NCBI RefSeq assembly: GCF_034258515.1
Contig: NZ_CP139438.1
Span: forward strand, 868,001 to 932,000
Source: Pseudarthrobacter oxydans
Lineage (GTDB): Bacteria > Actinomycetota > Actinomycetes > Actinomycetales > Micrococcaceae
Direction of reading: 5' to 3'
DNA: 64,000 nt
The notes beneath the pieces are model-generated. The model was not told the DNA's origin and did no database searches. It worked only from the letters and a program-made list of their open reading frames with translations. Made by a program: the position numbers and the translations under genes. This document shows positions 8,614 to 18,116 of the stretch, in pieces (position 1 is the first letter of the stretch; each line of letters opens with the position of its first letter).

Positions 8614-11100
8614 TCACTGGCGCAGTTCCTCTGCAGCCTCAATGTCGATGATGCGGTGGATGGACAGTACGCGTTCTGTTTCCTTTGCAGGATCAAACAC
8701 CCGGACGCGTCCGCCGCTTACTGATAGCGGAACAACTACTTCCAGGCTGGCATTCCCCAGCCCGTCCACCACGTTCATGCTGATCCGCTGCTTGAGCCTG
8801 ATGGCCCGCTGCAGGGCCTCAAGCCCCAGCTGGGTTCCGGCCTCGCCGTCCCGGTGTCCGGAACCGCCGCGGTGTCCGACGGCGGCGCCCACCTGGCGCA
8901 GGACCGCGAGCTGTGCGTCCACCTCCTCAGCCCCCGGCGCCGTCCGCGGGGCGGTGTAGACAGGGCGCAGGTGGTCCTGCGGGGTCGGGGCTGCCCGGAG
9001 CCGGACCACCGGTTCGTCCGCGCCGTCCACGGAGGGGGAGAGCCCCAGGGTGCGGAGAACCTGGGCGGTTTCCCGCGGTGGCGCCGAGGAAACCAGGACG
9101 GTGGGAGCAATCTTCACCAGGTTCAGGCCGGACGCCTTCGGCCCGGAGAGAAGCTCCAGGAGCGCGGCTTCGTCTTCGCTCTGGATAAAGCTGGCAGCCG
9201 CCCCCACCCGCAATCTTCCGTGCCGTGAGGCCGTGTCCTCCACAAGGTATTCGAGTGGCTGGGGCACGGCGGTGGCAGAGTGCTCACGGAGGAACTCCAG
9301 GATGCCGGCGGCGTCCTGTCCGCTGTCCAGGGCCCGCTTGATGGAGCCGGCGGAAAAGCGGTAGGTGGTTGCCGGACCTTGGCCTTCCGCGTCAGCCATC
9401 AGCAGCAGCTTCCCGGTCAGTTCGGGGGCCAGGTACCCCGGGGCGACGGCAGTGAGGTCGGCCTGCAGTAAAACGTGGGTGACAGCTGCCGGCAGGTGCT
9501 CGCCCAGGATGGCAAGCGCGGCTTCAGGGTTGTCTTCCGCCAACGCGCTTCCAAGCTGGCTCAGGGCTCCGGATCCCACCAGTCCAAGGAGCTCGGCTTC
9601 GGCGAGCACGCCGCGGATCATCGAGCTGAAGCGCCTGGCCATCCTGGGCTGTGCCCACTCTGCGCGCTGGAGAACAGCTGCGGCATCAAGTACTGGTGCG
9701 GTCCCGTCCGGGGCGCCTGCCTCGGCAGTCAGCTCATCCAGGATCTCCAGGATGCGTTTGCGGACCACCGGGGCATCAGGCCGCTGCGCTTCGGCTGACA
9801 GCGCGATGACGGTGCTGCCGGAGGCGGAACGGTGTGCCGCCGGCACGCTGCGCGTTCCATTGACGGGCTGGCCCACCAGGGACGGCACGCGCTGGCTGGA
9901 CAGCCAGGCGTTCACCAGCCAGAGCCACTGTTCCTGCCGCGGCAGGACGAGCCATTCCAGCTGCGGAGGCTGGATCCAGGACGAGGAATCGACATCCAGG
10001 CGGATGAGTCCGGCCAGTGCGGTCAGCTCCAGCAGGATTCCCGCGTGCTGCAGGTCGATCCGCAGCAGTTCGGCAAGGCGCCTCATCTCGCGCACTCCCA
10101 CACCGCCGCTGCGCAGCGTGACCAGCGGTTGCTCCCCTACAGCGTGGAGCAAATCGCTTACCAGGCGCAGCGTCTCCGAGATGGCGCTGAGTGCTGCGTT
10201 CCGGCGCAGCGCCGCTGAGGTCCGGCCGAGTTGGGGGACCGGGGGCGACAACGTGAAATCGTCGATCACCGCACCGCCGCGCAGCGAGATCCCCACGCTG
10301 TGCGGCAGCTCGACGTGCGCCGCGTCCAGCGGCACCAGCAGGCCCCGCGCCAGGAGCCAGTCCACGGGCCCGACGTCGGATCCTTCCGTGGCGATTGAGG
10401 CCTTCCGTTGGGCCTGGGGGACGGCACCCATGGCCCAGTTCCGGAACCTGGCGAGCAGCGCCGTCGTCCGCTCCGGGGCAGTGGACAGTATGCTCTGGAG
10501 AGCCTCGGGGGAGGAGGTCCAGTGCTGCAGCGCCAGCGCCGCCTCCATGGGGGTGGTGGCATCGTGGATGGCAACACCGCTGCGGTGCAGTTCGGACACC
10601 AGTTGCACGGCCCGCTGCGCGAAGGCCGGCTGAAGGCGGACCAGCTCGGTGTAGCTCCTGCCCAGCCCGGCGGGATAGATGCCCACCACGTCCTTCAGCG
10701 AACCCACCGGGAGGTAGTAGTGGTGTTTCGCCGCGGATGCCGGGGTGCCGTGCGGCGGCTCGGCGCGGTGCACCAGCGCAAGTTCCTGCAGCGAATGCAG
10801 GATCCGCTCCACCGAGGCTGCCGAAGACCCGGAAATCATCTTCCGGAGTCCCGCGGCGGACGCGCTGTGGCCGGTGTCCGTATTGGTGCACAGGTGGAGG
10901 GTTTCGAGGACCTGCATCTGCGGACGGTTGAGGCGTTCAAGTGCCCGCTGCACGCTGAGCCGGGCACTTGCCCGCGCGGCAAGGGCGGGGAAGTCCGGAA
11001 CGGGGGGCGAAATGAGGTCCGGCCGCGCATCGAACAGCGCACGCAGTGAATCGTCGCTGCGTGCCTCCAGCTCCTTGCTCAATGCGCGAATGAGGGACAT
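8614..11100 (-). CDS. Helicase-associated protein, partner of XPB
   Basis: An 828-residue protein of the family annotated as helicase C-terminal/helicase-associated domain protein, regularly found beside bacterial xpb (in Mycobacterium tuberculosis, Rv0862c next to Rv0861c). Visible features are an N-terminal helical region with winged-helix-like segments (LNRPQMQVLETLHL) and a C-terminal domain ending RVFDPAKETERVLSIHRIIDIEAAEELRQ, split here as RVFDPAKETERVLS and IHRIIDIEAAEELRQ, resembling a WYL-like fold. No Walker motifs are seen, so it is probably not an ATPase. The ATG at 11100 opens the conserved MSLIRALSKEL. Its operon position with xpb implies a shared DNA-transaction role, which is inference. 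Confidence 0.78.
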   Translation of the reverse strand: MSLIRALSKELEARSDDSLRALFDARPDLISPPVPDFPALAARASARLSVQRALERLNRPQMQVLETLHLCTNTDTGHSASAAGLRKMISGSSAASVERILHSLQELALVHRAEPPHGTPASAAKHHYYLPVGSLKDVVGIYPAGLGRSYTELVRLQPAFAQRAVQLVSELHRSGVAIHDATTPMEAALALQHWTSSPEALQSILSTAPERTTALLARFRNWAMGAVPQAQRKASIATEGSDVGPVDWLLARGLLVPLDAAHVELPHSVGISLRGGAVIDDFTLSPPVPQLGRTSAALRRNAALSAISETLRLVSDLLHAVGEQPLVTLRSGGVGVREMRRLAELLRIDLQHAGILLELTALAGLIRLDVDSSSWIQPPQLEWLVLPRQEQWLWLVNAWLSSQRVPSLVGQPVNGTRSVPAAHRSASGSTVIALSAEAQRPDAPVVRKRILEILDELTAEAGAPDGTAPVLDAAAVLQRAEWAQPRMARRFSSMIRGVLAEAELLGLVGSGALSQLGSALAEDNPEAALAILGEHLPAAVTHVLLQADLTAVAPGYLAPELTGKLLLMADAEGQGPATTYRFSAGSIKRALDSGQDAAGILEFLREHSATAVPQPLEYLVEDTASRHGRLRVGAAASFIQSEDEAALLELLSGPKASGLNLVKIAPTVLVSSAPPRETAQVLRTLGLSPSVDGADEPVVRLRAAPTPQDHLRPVYTAPRTAPGAEEVDAQLAVLRQVGAAVGHRGGSGHRDGEAGTQLGLEALQRAIRLKQRISMNVVDGLGNASLEVVVPLSVSGGRVRVFDPAKETERVLSIHRIIDIEAAEELRQ

Positions 11101-11110
11101 CAGTCCAACG

Positions 11111-11344
11111 TTACCGCCGGTCCGGGTTTGCTGCCCGGCGGCGCCCGGCAACGCTGTCCAGAACCAGGAACAGCATCAGGAGGAACGCAAGCGGCAGGCC
11201 GTAAAGCGCCGTATAGGTGACCCAGGCCGGAGCCACTGAGCCGGCAAAGGCAAGGGCCATCACGCTGCCCACTGCCACCAGGGAAAGCACGGCCACAGCC
11301 GCGGCGATGATCATCAGGGCACGCCGGTAGCGCGAGGGTGTCAT
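11111..11344 (-). CDS. Small two-TM membrane protein, unknown function
   Basis: A 77-residue protein with a basic N terminus (TPSRYRRALM), two hydrophobic segments (about 8-34 and 40-62) and a basic tail (GRRRAANPDRR). It ends 10 bp before the helicase-partner gene and reads in the same direction, so it could be the first gene of that operon. AGGAGG lies about 15 bases before the ATG at 11344, longer than ideal. No family is recognised. Confidence 0.6.
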   Translation of the reverse strand: MTPSRYRRALMIIAAAVAVLSLVAVGSVMALAFAGSVAPAWVTYTALYGLPLAFLLMLFLVLDSVAGRRRAANPDRR

Positions 11345-11570
11345 GGACGTAACGCTACCCCTCCTGCCGCACCGGGAGTGAATGGTGCTGAAGGAGGCAG
11401 CCGGAAGGTTGCACTGGGCCGTTGAAAGCGTCAATAGGGCGGTGGGCAGGATAACCTTGAGGGATAGACCAACACGGTCCGCAGCCGCCATACCTTGAAC
11501 CCGCATTGCAGTGCGGATGCGGTGACGGCTGGCCGTGTCAGAAGACGTCAGAACGAAGAAGGTTGATTAC

Positions 11571-11954
11571 GTGCCTACCGGCAAGGTCAAGTGGTATGAC
11601 AAGGACAAGGGCTTCGGGTTCCTCGCAGGCGAAGACGGCCAGGAGGTATTCCTGCCCAAATCGTCGCTGCCCGAAGGCGTAACAGAGCTCAAGGCAGGCA
11701 CCCGGGTTGAATTCGGGGTAGCCGACGGACGCAAGGGCGCCCAGGCCCTGGGGCTGCGCGTCCTGGACAAGACGCCCTCGATCGCCAAGGCCAAACGGCC
11801 CAACGCCAAGGAACTCGCCCCGCTGGTCCAGGACCTGGTGACCGTGCTGGACAATCTCTCCGGAACCCTCTCCGCAGGCAAGTATCCGGAAGGCAACAAG
11901 GGCAAGGCCATCGCCGCTGCCCTGCGTAAGGTTGCCGACGAGCTGGACGTTTAG
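11571..11954 (+). CDS. Cold-shock-domain protein with C-terminal extension
   Basis: A 127-residue protein. Residues 2-65 are a cold-shock OB-fold: TGKVKWYDKDKGFGFL contains RNP1-like KGFGF, and EVFLPKSSLP replaces the common VFVH RNP2 motif. The C-terminal 60 residues are helical (ELAPLVQDLVTVLDNL) and not part of classical CspA proteins. It should bind single-stranded nucleic acid. The GTG at 11571 was chosen because GAAGAAGG lies 8 bases upstream and the cold-shock domain begins there; an in-frame GTG at 11535 has no site. It is 6 bp from the DUF3027 gene, a conserved actinobacterial pairing. Confidence 0.88.
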   Translation: MPTGKVKWYDKDKGFGFLAGEDGQEVFLPKSSLPEGVTELKAGTRVEFGVADGRKGAQALGLRVLDKTPSIAKAKRPNAKELAPLVQDLVTVLDNLSGTLSAGKYPEGNKGKAIAAALRKVADELDV

Positions 11955-11960
11955 GCGCCG

Positions 11961-12515
11961 ATGAACCCGGAAGCTGAACAGCCGGTGGCCGCCGCCCAGG
12001 ACCAGGACGGTCCGACGGCGGGGGCTGCTGCCGCTGCCAACCCTGCGGCTGCGGGGGCCAAGGCCATGTCCAAGCGCCGCGCGGGTGTTCCGGTGTGGCG
12101 GACAGGCAAGCCTGATGCCTTCCTGGCTGCAGCCGTGGACACCGCCCGCACCGCCATCGAGGGCATCACGGCACCGGCTACGATCGGCCAACACCTTGCG
12201 GCCAAGAGCGAAGGCGACCGCCTGGTGACCCATCTGTTTGAGTCGAAGCTGGCCGGTTACCTGGGCTGGCAGTGGTACGCGGTGCTCACCCGTAACTCCC
12301 GCTCCAAGGTCGTCACCGTCAACGAACTCGGCCTGCTGCCGTCGGAGGATTCGATCCTTGCCCCGGAATGGGTGCCGTGGGCGGAACGTGTCAGACCCGA
12401 GGACGAGCAGGAGCCGGAGCAGGTGCCGGCCCAGGAGCCGGAACAGGGCCAGGAATCCGGGGAGGAAAAGCCCGGCGACGGTGGACAGCCCGGCGACGAA
12501 GCAAGGACTTCCTGA
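11961..12515 (+). CDS. DUF3027 family protein
   Basis: A 184-residue protein. After an Ala-rich N terminus, residues of about 35-140 match DUF3027 (AVDTARTAIEGIT, then LFESKLAGYLGWQWYAVLTR and VTVNELGLLP, ending with APEWVPWAERVRPED). The acidic Glu/Gln/Pro C terminus (about 143-184) is low complexity. The function is unknown; the family is restricted to actinobacteria and sits between a cold-shock gene and serC, as here. A bidirectional terminator follows. Confidence 0.82.
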   Translation: MNPEAEQPVAAAQDQDGPTAGAAAAANPAAAGAKAMSKRRAGVPVWRTGKPDAFLAAAVDTARTAIEGITAPATIGQHLAAKSEGDRLVTHLFESKLAGYLGWQWYAVLTRNSRSKVVTVNELGLLPSEDSILAPEWVPWAERVRPEDEQEPEQVPAQEPEQGQESGEEKPGDGGQPGDEARTS

Positions 12516-12527
12516 CCACACACGAAC

Positions 12528-12558
12528 GGCGCCGTCCGGGATGATCCCGGGCGGCGCC
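12528..12558. terminator. Bidirectional terminator between DUF3027 and serC
   Basis: A 13-bp stem (12528-12540 pairing with 12546-12558, one G-U wobble) with a five-base ATGAT loop lies between two convergent genes. It is GC-rich with weak T-runs on either side, and should stop transcription from both directions. Confidence 0.7.
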
Positions 12559-12580
12559 GTCGTACGTTAAGGCTGCCGGC

Positions 12581-13840
<1,260 letters not shown>

Positions 13841-13900
13841 TCATAGTCCAGACATTGAGACAGGGCCCCTGCCCGCGCCGTCAACTATTCGGACAAACTC

Positions 13901-13919
13901 AAAATAGGCTAAGCTTTCC
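13901..13919 (+). promoter_or_regulatory. Possible DtxR-type box upstream of the regulator gene
   Basis: AAAATAGGCTAAGCTTT contains the TAGGCTAA core of DtxR/IdeR operators inside an imperfect palindrome, about 75 bp before the regulator's start. The flanks diverge from the consensus TTAGG/CCTAA arms. Autoregulation is a guess. Confidence 0.3.
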
Positions 13920-13991
13920 AACGGACCACGCTGCATGTGAAGGCGGTACGGTGGGACAACGCAAGGTACTGCGCTCGAGGAGCTGAGCTGG

Positions 13992-14684
13992 ATGACGGAT
14001 CTGATCGACACTACGGAGATGTACCTTCGGACCATCTTGGAGCTTGAGGAAGAAAACATCGTTGCCCTCCGGGCCCGGATCGCGGAGCGGCTGCGCCACT
14101 CCGGGCCCACTGTGTCGCAGACCATCGGCAGGATGGAACGGGACGGCCTGGTGGTTGTCTCCGGAGATCGGCACCTTGAACTCACGGAGGTGGGCCGGAA
14201 GCGCGCCACCGAAGTCATGCGGAAGCACAGGTTGGCGGAGCGGCTCCTGGCCGATGTCATCGGGCTGGACTGGGCCTACGTCCATGACGAAGCCTGCCGC
14301 TGGGAGCACGTCATGAGCGAACGGGTGGAACGGCGCATTTACGAAATGCTGAACCATCCCACTGAGTCCCCGTATGGCAATCCCATCCCGGGATTGGCGG
14401 CCCTCGGGGGCGAGGCGCAGGCCGCTGCGGACGCGGCGGTCAGCCTGCTTGAGGCCATGAAGACCTACGGCCCGGCGTCTGAGGTGACAGTCAGCCGCCT
14501 GGCAGAGCCGATCCAGGTGGAACCCGAGTTGTTGGTCCAGCTTGATGAAGGCGGAATCCGGCCCGGTGCCTCGGTCTCGCTGGAGCGGGTGGGGGAGTAC
14601 ATTTCGGTCCGCGTCCCGGGCATCGAAGGGGCCCTGGAGCTGCCGCCGGAAGTCGCGGCGCACGTCTTCGTGGCCGTACGCTAG
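13992..14684 (+). CDS. dtxR: DtxR/IdeR-family metal-dependent transcriptional repressor
   Basis: A 230-residue regulator: winged-helix DNA-binding domain (1-70; [17 protein letters not shown] recognition helix), metal-binding dimerisation domain (71-140) and C-terminal SH3-like domain (about 155-230). All seven DtxR metal ligands fall at the classical numbers: M10, H79, E83, H98, C102, E105 and H106, so Fe2+-dependent repression of iron uptake and siderophore genes is expected. GAGGAG lies 9 bases before the ATG. The DtxR core YGNPIPG is present. It is transcribed divergently from serC. Confidence 0.93.
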   Translation: MTDLIDTTEMYLRTILELEEENIVALRARIAERLRHSGPTVSQTIGRMERDGLVVVSGDRHLELTEVGRKRATEVMRKHRLAERLLADVIGLDWAYVHDEACRWEHVMSERVERRIYEMLNHPTESPYGNPIPGLAALGGEAQAAADAAVSLLEAMKTYGPASEVTVSRLAEPIQVEPELLVQLDEGGIRPGASVSLERVGEYISVRVPGIEGALELPPEVAAHVFVAVR

Positions 14685-14743
14685 GGACCGCTTGAGGCCT
14701 CCCGGCTACCCCAACGGGTGCCGGTTACGCAAAGATAACGGAA

Positions 14744-14773
14744 TTGTTACTTTGGGACTTTTGCCCCTATAGT
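14744..14773 (+). promoter_or_regulatory. Promoter of the first c-di-AMP riboswitch transcript
   Basis: -35 TTGTTA (14744-14749) and -10 TATAGT (14768-14773), 18 bp apart, place a start near 14780. This gives a leader of about 270 nt carrying the riboswitch. Confidence 0.6.
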
Positions 14774-14819
14774 TAAACCCAAGCGTTGATACTAAAGCGT
14801 TACCTGATCTGGAGCCGAG

Positions 14820-15040
14820 CTCTGCCAGCGGATCAGGTGCACGAGTCATTACTGGCAGAGGCGGGGGAACCACAAACGGCAGCCGGGGGACTGCCTTGGG
14901 GTGAAGTCCGTCAGCAGCAAGCCTCTTCCAGTGAAGGATCCTCCGTGGATACCTCTGTGCCGAAGCTTGCTTACGGCGGACCGGGTCTTTGAACTCTCTG
15001 ACCCGAATCCGACAGCTAACTTCGCAGGCTTTCCAGAGAG
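14820..15040 (+). promoter_or_regulatory. c-di-AMP (ydaO/yuaA) riboswitch upstream of the M23 peptidase
   Basis: Conserved blocks of the actinobacterial ydaO class are present: stem CTCTGCCAG (14820-14828)/CTGGCAGAG (14852-14860), GGCGGGGGAACC (14860-14871), TTGGGGTGAAGTCCG (14896-14910), and CCGAATCCGACAGCTAAC (15003-15020) followed by TTCGCAGGC. CTCTCTG (14994-15000) can pair with CAGAGAG (15034-15040), which overlaps the ribosome-binding site of the next gene. Such elements usually shut off cell-wall hydrolase genes when c-di-AMP is high; here control at translation is suggested by the overlap. Confidence 0.88.
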
Positions 15041-15049
15041 GAACCCTTC

Positions 15050-15877
15050 TTGTCCATGCAGACCCCCAGGGGACGCCGCCGCGCAGCGGTGCCCGCTTCG
15101 ACGCCGCGGGTTGTTGAAGTCATCACCACGGAACGCCCCCGCGATCCCCACCGTGATGCGCGCCGCCGTCGTGGTCCCTTCCGCCAAGTCACCGAGTTCG
15201 CTGCTGCGAGCGGAATCGGCCAGAAGGCCGGAATCGCACTCGCAGCCACAGGCCTGGTGCTGACCGTGACGGTGCCGGCCACCAGCCCCGTGATGGCCAC
15301 CGACGCTCCCGGTGTTACTCCGATGGCAGCCTCAGCCGTCACGCCGCAGCCGCAGATCTCAGCCGAGGCCGGTGCCCAGATCGATTTCAGCCGTTCCGCC
15401 GTGGTCACCCAGGCGGATCCGGACGGCAAGCTCAAGCAGCTTCTCAGTGCCCAGTCCGCCGGCTCGGTGTCACGTGCTGCCTCGGCAGGAAGCCTCGGCG
15501 CTCCACTGGCCACGCTGACCACAGCGTCCCCCTTCGGCTACCGCGTCAGCCCGATCACCGGTGGCTCAGGCGACTTCCACCGCGGCCAGGACTATGTGGC
15601 CCAGTGCGGTACGTCGGTCTTCGCTGCCGCCACCGGTACCGTGACCTTCGTGGGCTGGCACCAGTTCGGCGGCGGAAACCGCGTTGTGGTGGACCACGGC
15701 AACGGCCTGGAAACCACGTACAACCACCTCTCCTCCTTCAGCGTGAGGGAGGGGCAGACCGTCTCGCGCGGGGACGTAATTGCCCTTAGCGGGACCACGG
15801 GCGCCTCCACGGGCTGCCACCTCCACTTCGAGGTGCAGGTCAACGGCGAAGTGGTCGATCCGACTGGCTGGCTGTAG
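15050..15877 (+). CDS. Secreted M23 (LytM-type) peptidoglycan endopeptidase
   Basis: A 275-residue exported hydrolase. A long basic N terminus (RGRRRA, DARRRRGPFR) precedes a hydrophobic segment (about 62-85, ending TSPVMA). The M23 domain (about 165-275) has the zinc ligands in FHRGQD and the catalytic HLH in GCHLHFEVQ, so it should cut peptide crosslinks in peptidoglycan. The TTG at 15050 is preferred because AGAGGA lies 8 bases upstream; an ATG two codons later (15056) is an alternative. It lies behind a c-di-AMP riboswitch, which ties it to cell-wall and osmotic homeostasis. Confidence 0.9.
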   Translation: MSMQTPRGRRRAAVPASTPRVVEVITTERPRDPHRDARRRRGPFRQVTEFAAASGIGQKAGIALAATGLVLTVTVPATSPVMATDAPGVTPMAASAVTPQPQISAEAGAQIDFSRSAVVTQADPDGKLKQLLSAQSAGSVSRAASAGSLGAPLATLTTASPFGYRVSPITGGSGDFHRGQDYVAQCGTSVFAAATGTVTFVGWHQFGGGNRVVVDHGNGLETTYNHLSSFSVREGQTVSRGDVIALSGTTGASTGCHLHFEVQVNGEVVDPTGWL

Positions 15878-15962
15878 TCAAGTGACGGTGAACTATCAGA
15901 TGATCGTGACTTGCCGTGACCTGAATGTGACATTCACTCAAAACTGCTGTACCGTCTAACTC

Positions 15963-15987
15963 GCGTCAACTTTTCCGAAGTTGACGC
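15963..15987 (+). promoter_or_regulatory. Hairpin just upstream of the second riboswitch
   Basis: Perfect 10-bp arms GCGTCAACTT (15963-15972) and AAGTTGACGC (15978-15987) with a TTCCG loop. It precedes the aptamer by about 20 nt and may be a 5' stabiliser or the terminator of the M23 gene. No long T-run follows. Confidence 0.45.
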
Positions 15988-16005
15988 TCTTGTGCGGATT
16001 GCCTA

Positions 16006-16183
16006 ACTCTGCCACCGCTCAAGGTCCGTTCGCATTTCATCGTCTGGCAGGGGCGGGGGAACCAATTTTGGTCTTGGCTTTGGCTAAGACCTTGGGGTTA
16101 AGTCGCAAAACTTCCTTGGAAGCAGCGCGGCCGGGTGACTCCCATCCGAATCCGACAGCTCACCTCGCAGGCATTGGGAGAGG
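16006..16183 (+). promoter_or_regulatory. c-di-AMP (ydaO/yuaA) riboswitch upstream of the NlpC/P60 gene
   Basis: Second copy of the same class: CTGCCA (16009-16014)/TGGCAG (16045-16050), GGCGGGGGAACC (16052-16063), CCTTGGGGTTAAGTCGC (16090-16106) and CCGAATCCGACAGCTCAC (16146-16163) with CTCGCAGGC. CTCCCA (16139-16144) can pair with TGGGAG (16175-16180), which overlaps the GGAGAGG ribosome-binding site of the next gene. The architecture closely mirrors the first copy, about 1.2 kb upstream. Confidence 0.88.
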
Positions 16184-16191
16184 CTACCTTC

Positions 16192-16929
16192 GTGTCTTCA
16201 CGCAATAATTCTGCGCGCCACCGTGCGCAAACGGTTCGTACCAACCCCTTGGACACTATGTCCAAGGCTGTTAGTGCCAATGCCGGGACAGTAGGTCGCC
16301 AGGCTGCCGTTATCGCCGCAGCTTCCGGTCTTATCCTCAGCATGGGCCTGCCCGCCAACGCAGCGGACACCACCGCTGGTGTTTCCGCTTCCACCGAGTC
16401 CGGCTCCGCGCAGGCTGCCCTGGCAGTCACCGCAGCCCCCACGGCCACCGTGTCGTTCGAGCGGCCCGTGGTCAAGACCACTGCCGCCCCGAAGCCGGAG
16501 CGGGTGCGCCCACAGTCCACCGCCACGGAAACGGGCGCAGCGTCGAGTTCGGAGTCTGCAGCGGACAAGCTGGCCAAGACTGTCTCTTCCGCTTCCACCT
16601 CAGGCATTGCTGCCATCGCCTACACGGGCATTGGCAGCCCCTACGTCTGGGGCGGCACCAGCCCGGTCACCGGATGGGACTGCTCCGGCTTCACCCAGTG
16701 GGTTTACGCCCAGGCCGGCATCAGCATCCCCCGCGTCAACGCCTGGACTGCCATGACCCCCACCTCCACCCCGCAGCCCGGCGACCTGGTCATGCAGAAC
16801 GGCGGAGCGCACGTCGGCATCTACGTCGGCAACGGCATGATGGTCAGCGCGCTCAACCCCTCCCAGGGCACGCTGCTCCACGCCGTAGCCGCCACCGGCA
16901 CCTCTTCGTTCTTCACCATCAGCAAATAG
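16192..16929 (+). CDS. Secreted NlpC/P60 peptidoglycan hydrolase (riboswitch-controlled)
   Basis: A 245-residue exported protein. The N-terminal module VGRQAAVIAAASGLIL followed by a signal cleavage region (LPANAA) is shared with the next gene. A Thr/Pro/Ala-rich linker leads to an NlpC/P60 domain (about 140-245) with catalytic Cys in WDCSGFTQWVY and His in GAHVGIYVGNG. These enzymes cut gamma-D-Glu-diaminopimelate-type bonds in stem peptides. The GTG at 16192 has GGAGAGG 8 bases upstream, inside the riboswitch stem; the frame extends to 16135 but that would lie in the aptamer. Confidence 0.9.
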   Translation: MSSRNNSARHRAQTVRTNPLDTMSKAVSANAGTVGRQAAVIAAASGLILSMGLPANAADTTAGVSASTESGSAQAALAVTAAPTATVSFERPVVKTTAAPKPERVRPQSTATETGAASSSESAADKLAKTVSSASTSGIAAIAYTGIGSPYVWGGTSPVTGWDCSGFTQWVYAQAGISIPRVNAWTAMTPTSTPQPGDLVMQNGGAHVGIYVGNGMMVSALNPSQGTLLHAVAATGTSSFFTISK

Positions 16930-16958
16930 TTCTTGGACCCTCGGGTCCAAGAACTATT
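16925..16958 (+). terminator. Strong intrinsic terminator of the NlpC/P60 gene
   Basis: A perfect 16-bp stem, AATAGTTCTTGGACCC (16925-16940) with GGGTCCAAGAACTATT (16943-16958), followed by TCTTT. The stem contains the stop codon of the preceding gene. This isolates the third hydrolase gene from the riboswitch transcript. Confidence 0.9.
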
Positions 16959-17088
16959 TCTTTGCTCCACCACGCTTTCCGCTAACACCACATCCCCGTT
17001 CGGGGCGTGCCGGCGTACCCCCAAGATGCCGGCGCGTCCACATCCCTTGGTGCCCACAACGGCCTGAGGAAAACGAAAGAGAGAACTG

Positions 17089-17856
17089 ATGACTACTCGT
17101 GCTACCGCACGGCATCGCGCCGAGGTCACCAAAACCAGCTCAATCGCCATCATCGCCAAGGCTGTCGGCGAGAACGCCGGCGGCGTAGGCCGCCAGGCCG
17201 CTGTCATCGCCGCCGCTTCCGGCCTGGTACTGACCAGCGGCATCGCGGCGAACGCTGCCGACTCCAACGTCCAGCGCGACTCCGCTCCGGCTTCCACCCT
17301 GGAAGTTGAATCCGCCGTCGAAGCCCCCATCTCCGCGGCCTCCACGATCAACATCACCTTCGAAAAGCCCGCCGTCACCACCACGCCGGCCCCGGTTATC
17401 GAAGAACCCGCACCTGTCGAGGTCCAGGAGGCCGAGCCGGCCCCCGTCGCCCAGCCTGCTGCTCCCAAGGTCACGGCCAAGGTTTCCACGGCCTCGGCCC
17501 CGGCCGCCGCTCCCACTGCTTCCGCCAGCGGCAAGGGTGCAGCCATCCTGTCGGCTGCATACGCCCAGCTGGGTGTTATGCAGGACTGCACCATGCTGGT
17601 CACGAACTCCCTGGCAGCAGTGGGGATCAACTTCCACGACTGGCCTGCAGGCTACCTCTCCCTGGGTCGCACCGTCAGCGCTGCCGAGGCGCAGCCCGGC
17701 GACCTGATCTACTACGCCGACGGCGGTGCCGGCATGGCACACATTGCTGTCTACGCAGGCAACGGCCAGGCCGTCCACGGTGGCTACAACGGAAACCAGA
17801 CGGTGGTCTTCAGCGCCAACGTCGGCTCCGGCCCCGTGTTCATCCGAGTGAACTGA
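17089..17856 (+). CDS. Secreted NlpC/P60 peptidoglycan hydrolase (paralogue)
   Basis: A 255-residue exported protein related to the preceding one: shared N-terminal VGRQAAVIAAASGLVL and the ANAA signal region, a Pro/Ala/Glu-rich linker (about 80-150) and a C-terminal NlpC/P60 domain (about 155-255) with Cys in MQDCTMLVTNSL and His in MAHIAVYAGNGQAVHGGY. A purine-rich GAAAGAGAGA site precedes the ATG. Unlike its neighbours, it has no riboswitch in its 130-bp leader and sits behind a strong terminator, so it should be controlled separately. Confidence 0.88.
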   Translation: MTTRATARHRAEVTKTSSIAIIAKAVGENAGGVGRQAAVIAAASGLVLTSGIAANAADSNVQRDSAPASTLEVESAVEAPISAASTINITFEKPAVTTTPAPVIEEPAPVEVQEAEPAPVAQPAAPKVTAKVSTASAPAAAPTASASGKGAAILSAAYAQLGVMQDCTMLVTNSLAAVGINFHDWPAGYLSLGRTVSAAEAQPGDLIYYADGGAGMAHIAVYAGNGQAVHGGYNGNQTVVFSANVGSGPVFIRVN

Positions 17857-17889
17857 CCCGCCAGTTCCGGCGGTCCGACCAGGACTCAA

Positions 17890-17920
17890 AAGAACCCTTG
17901 CCCTCACGGCAAGGGTTCTT
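17890..17920 (+). terminator. Intrinsic terminator after the second NlpC/P60 gene
   Basis: Perfect 13-bp stem AAGAACCCTTGCC (17890-17902)/GGCAAGGGTTCTT (17908-17920), loop CTCAC, followed by GCCTTTTA. The rest of the 260-bp gap to the HNH gene shows no gene. Confidence 0.88.
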
Positions 17921-18116
17921 GCCTTTTAACTGCCGGCTGCTCCAGCCGTTCAGTATGCGCCGCCTGACTGGATCGACACGACCGTTCAGGGAAAGGGCGA
18001 TTAGCCGATCGCGCGCTTCTATGTTTACTCTTGTGGTGTCGATCCATAGCCCGGACATGCCGAGGGCAGCCGGCCCTCGTGCCCCTGGACGGGTGCGGCC
18101 GTGAAGAGGTACGTGC

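Noticed and set aside
9365-10633. Plus-strand frame of 422 codons opposite the helicase partner
   Set aside because: Composition is Ser/Arg/Ala-rich noise from the high-GC opposite strand; the minus-strand gene is the conserved one.
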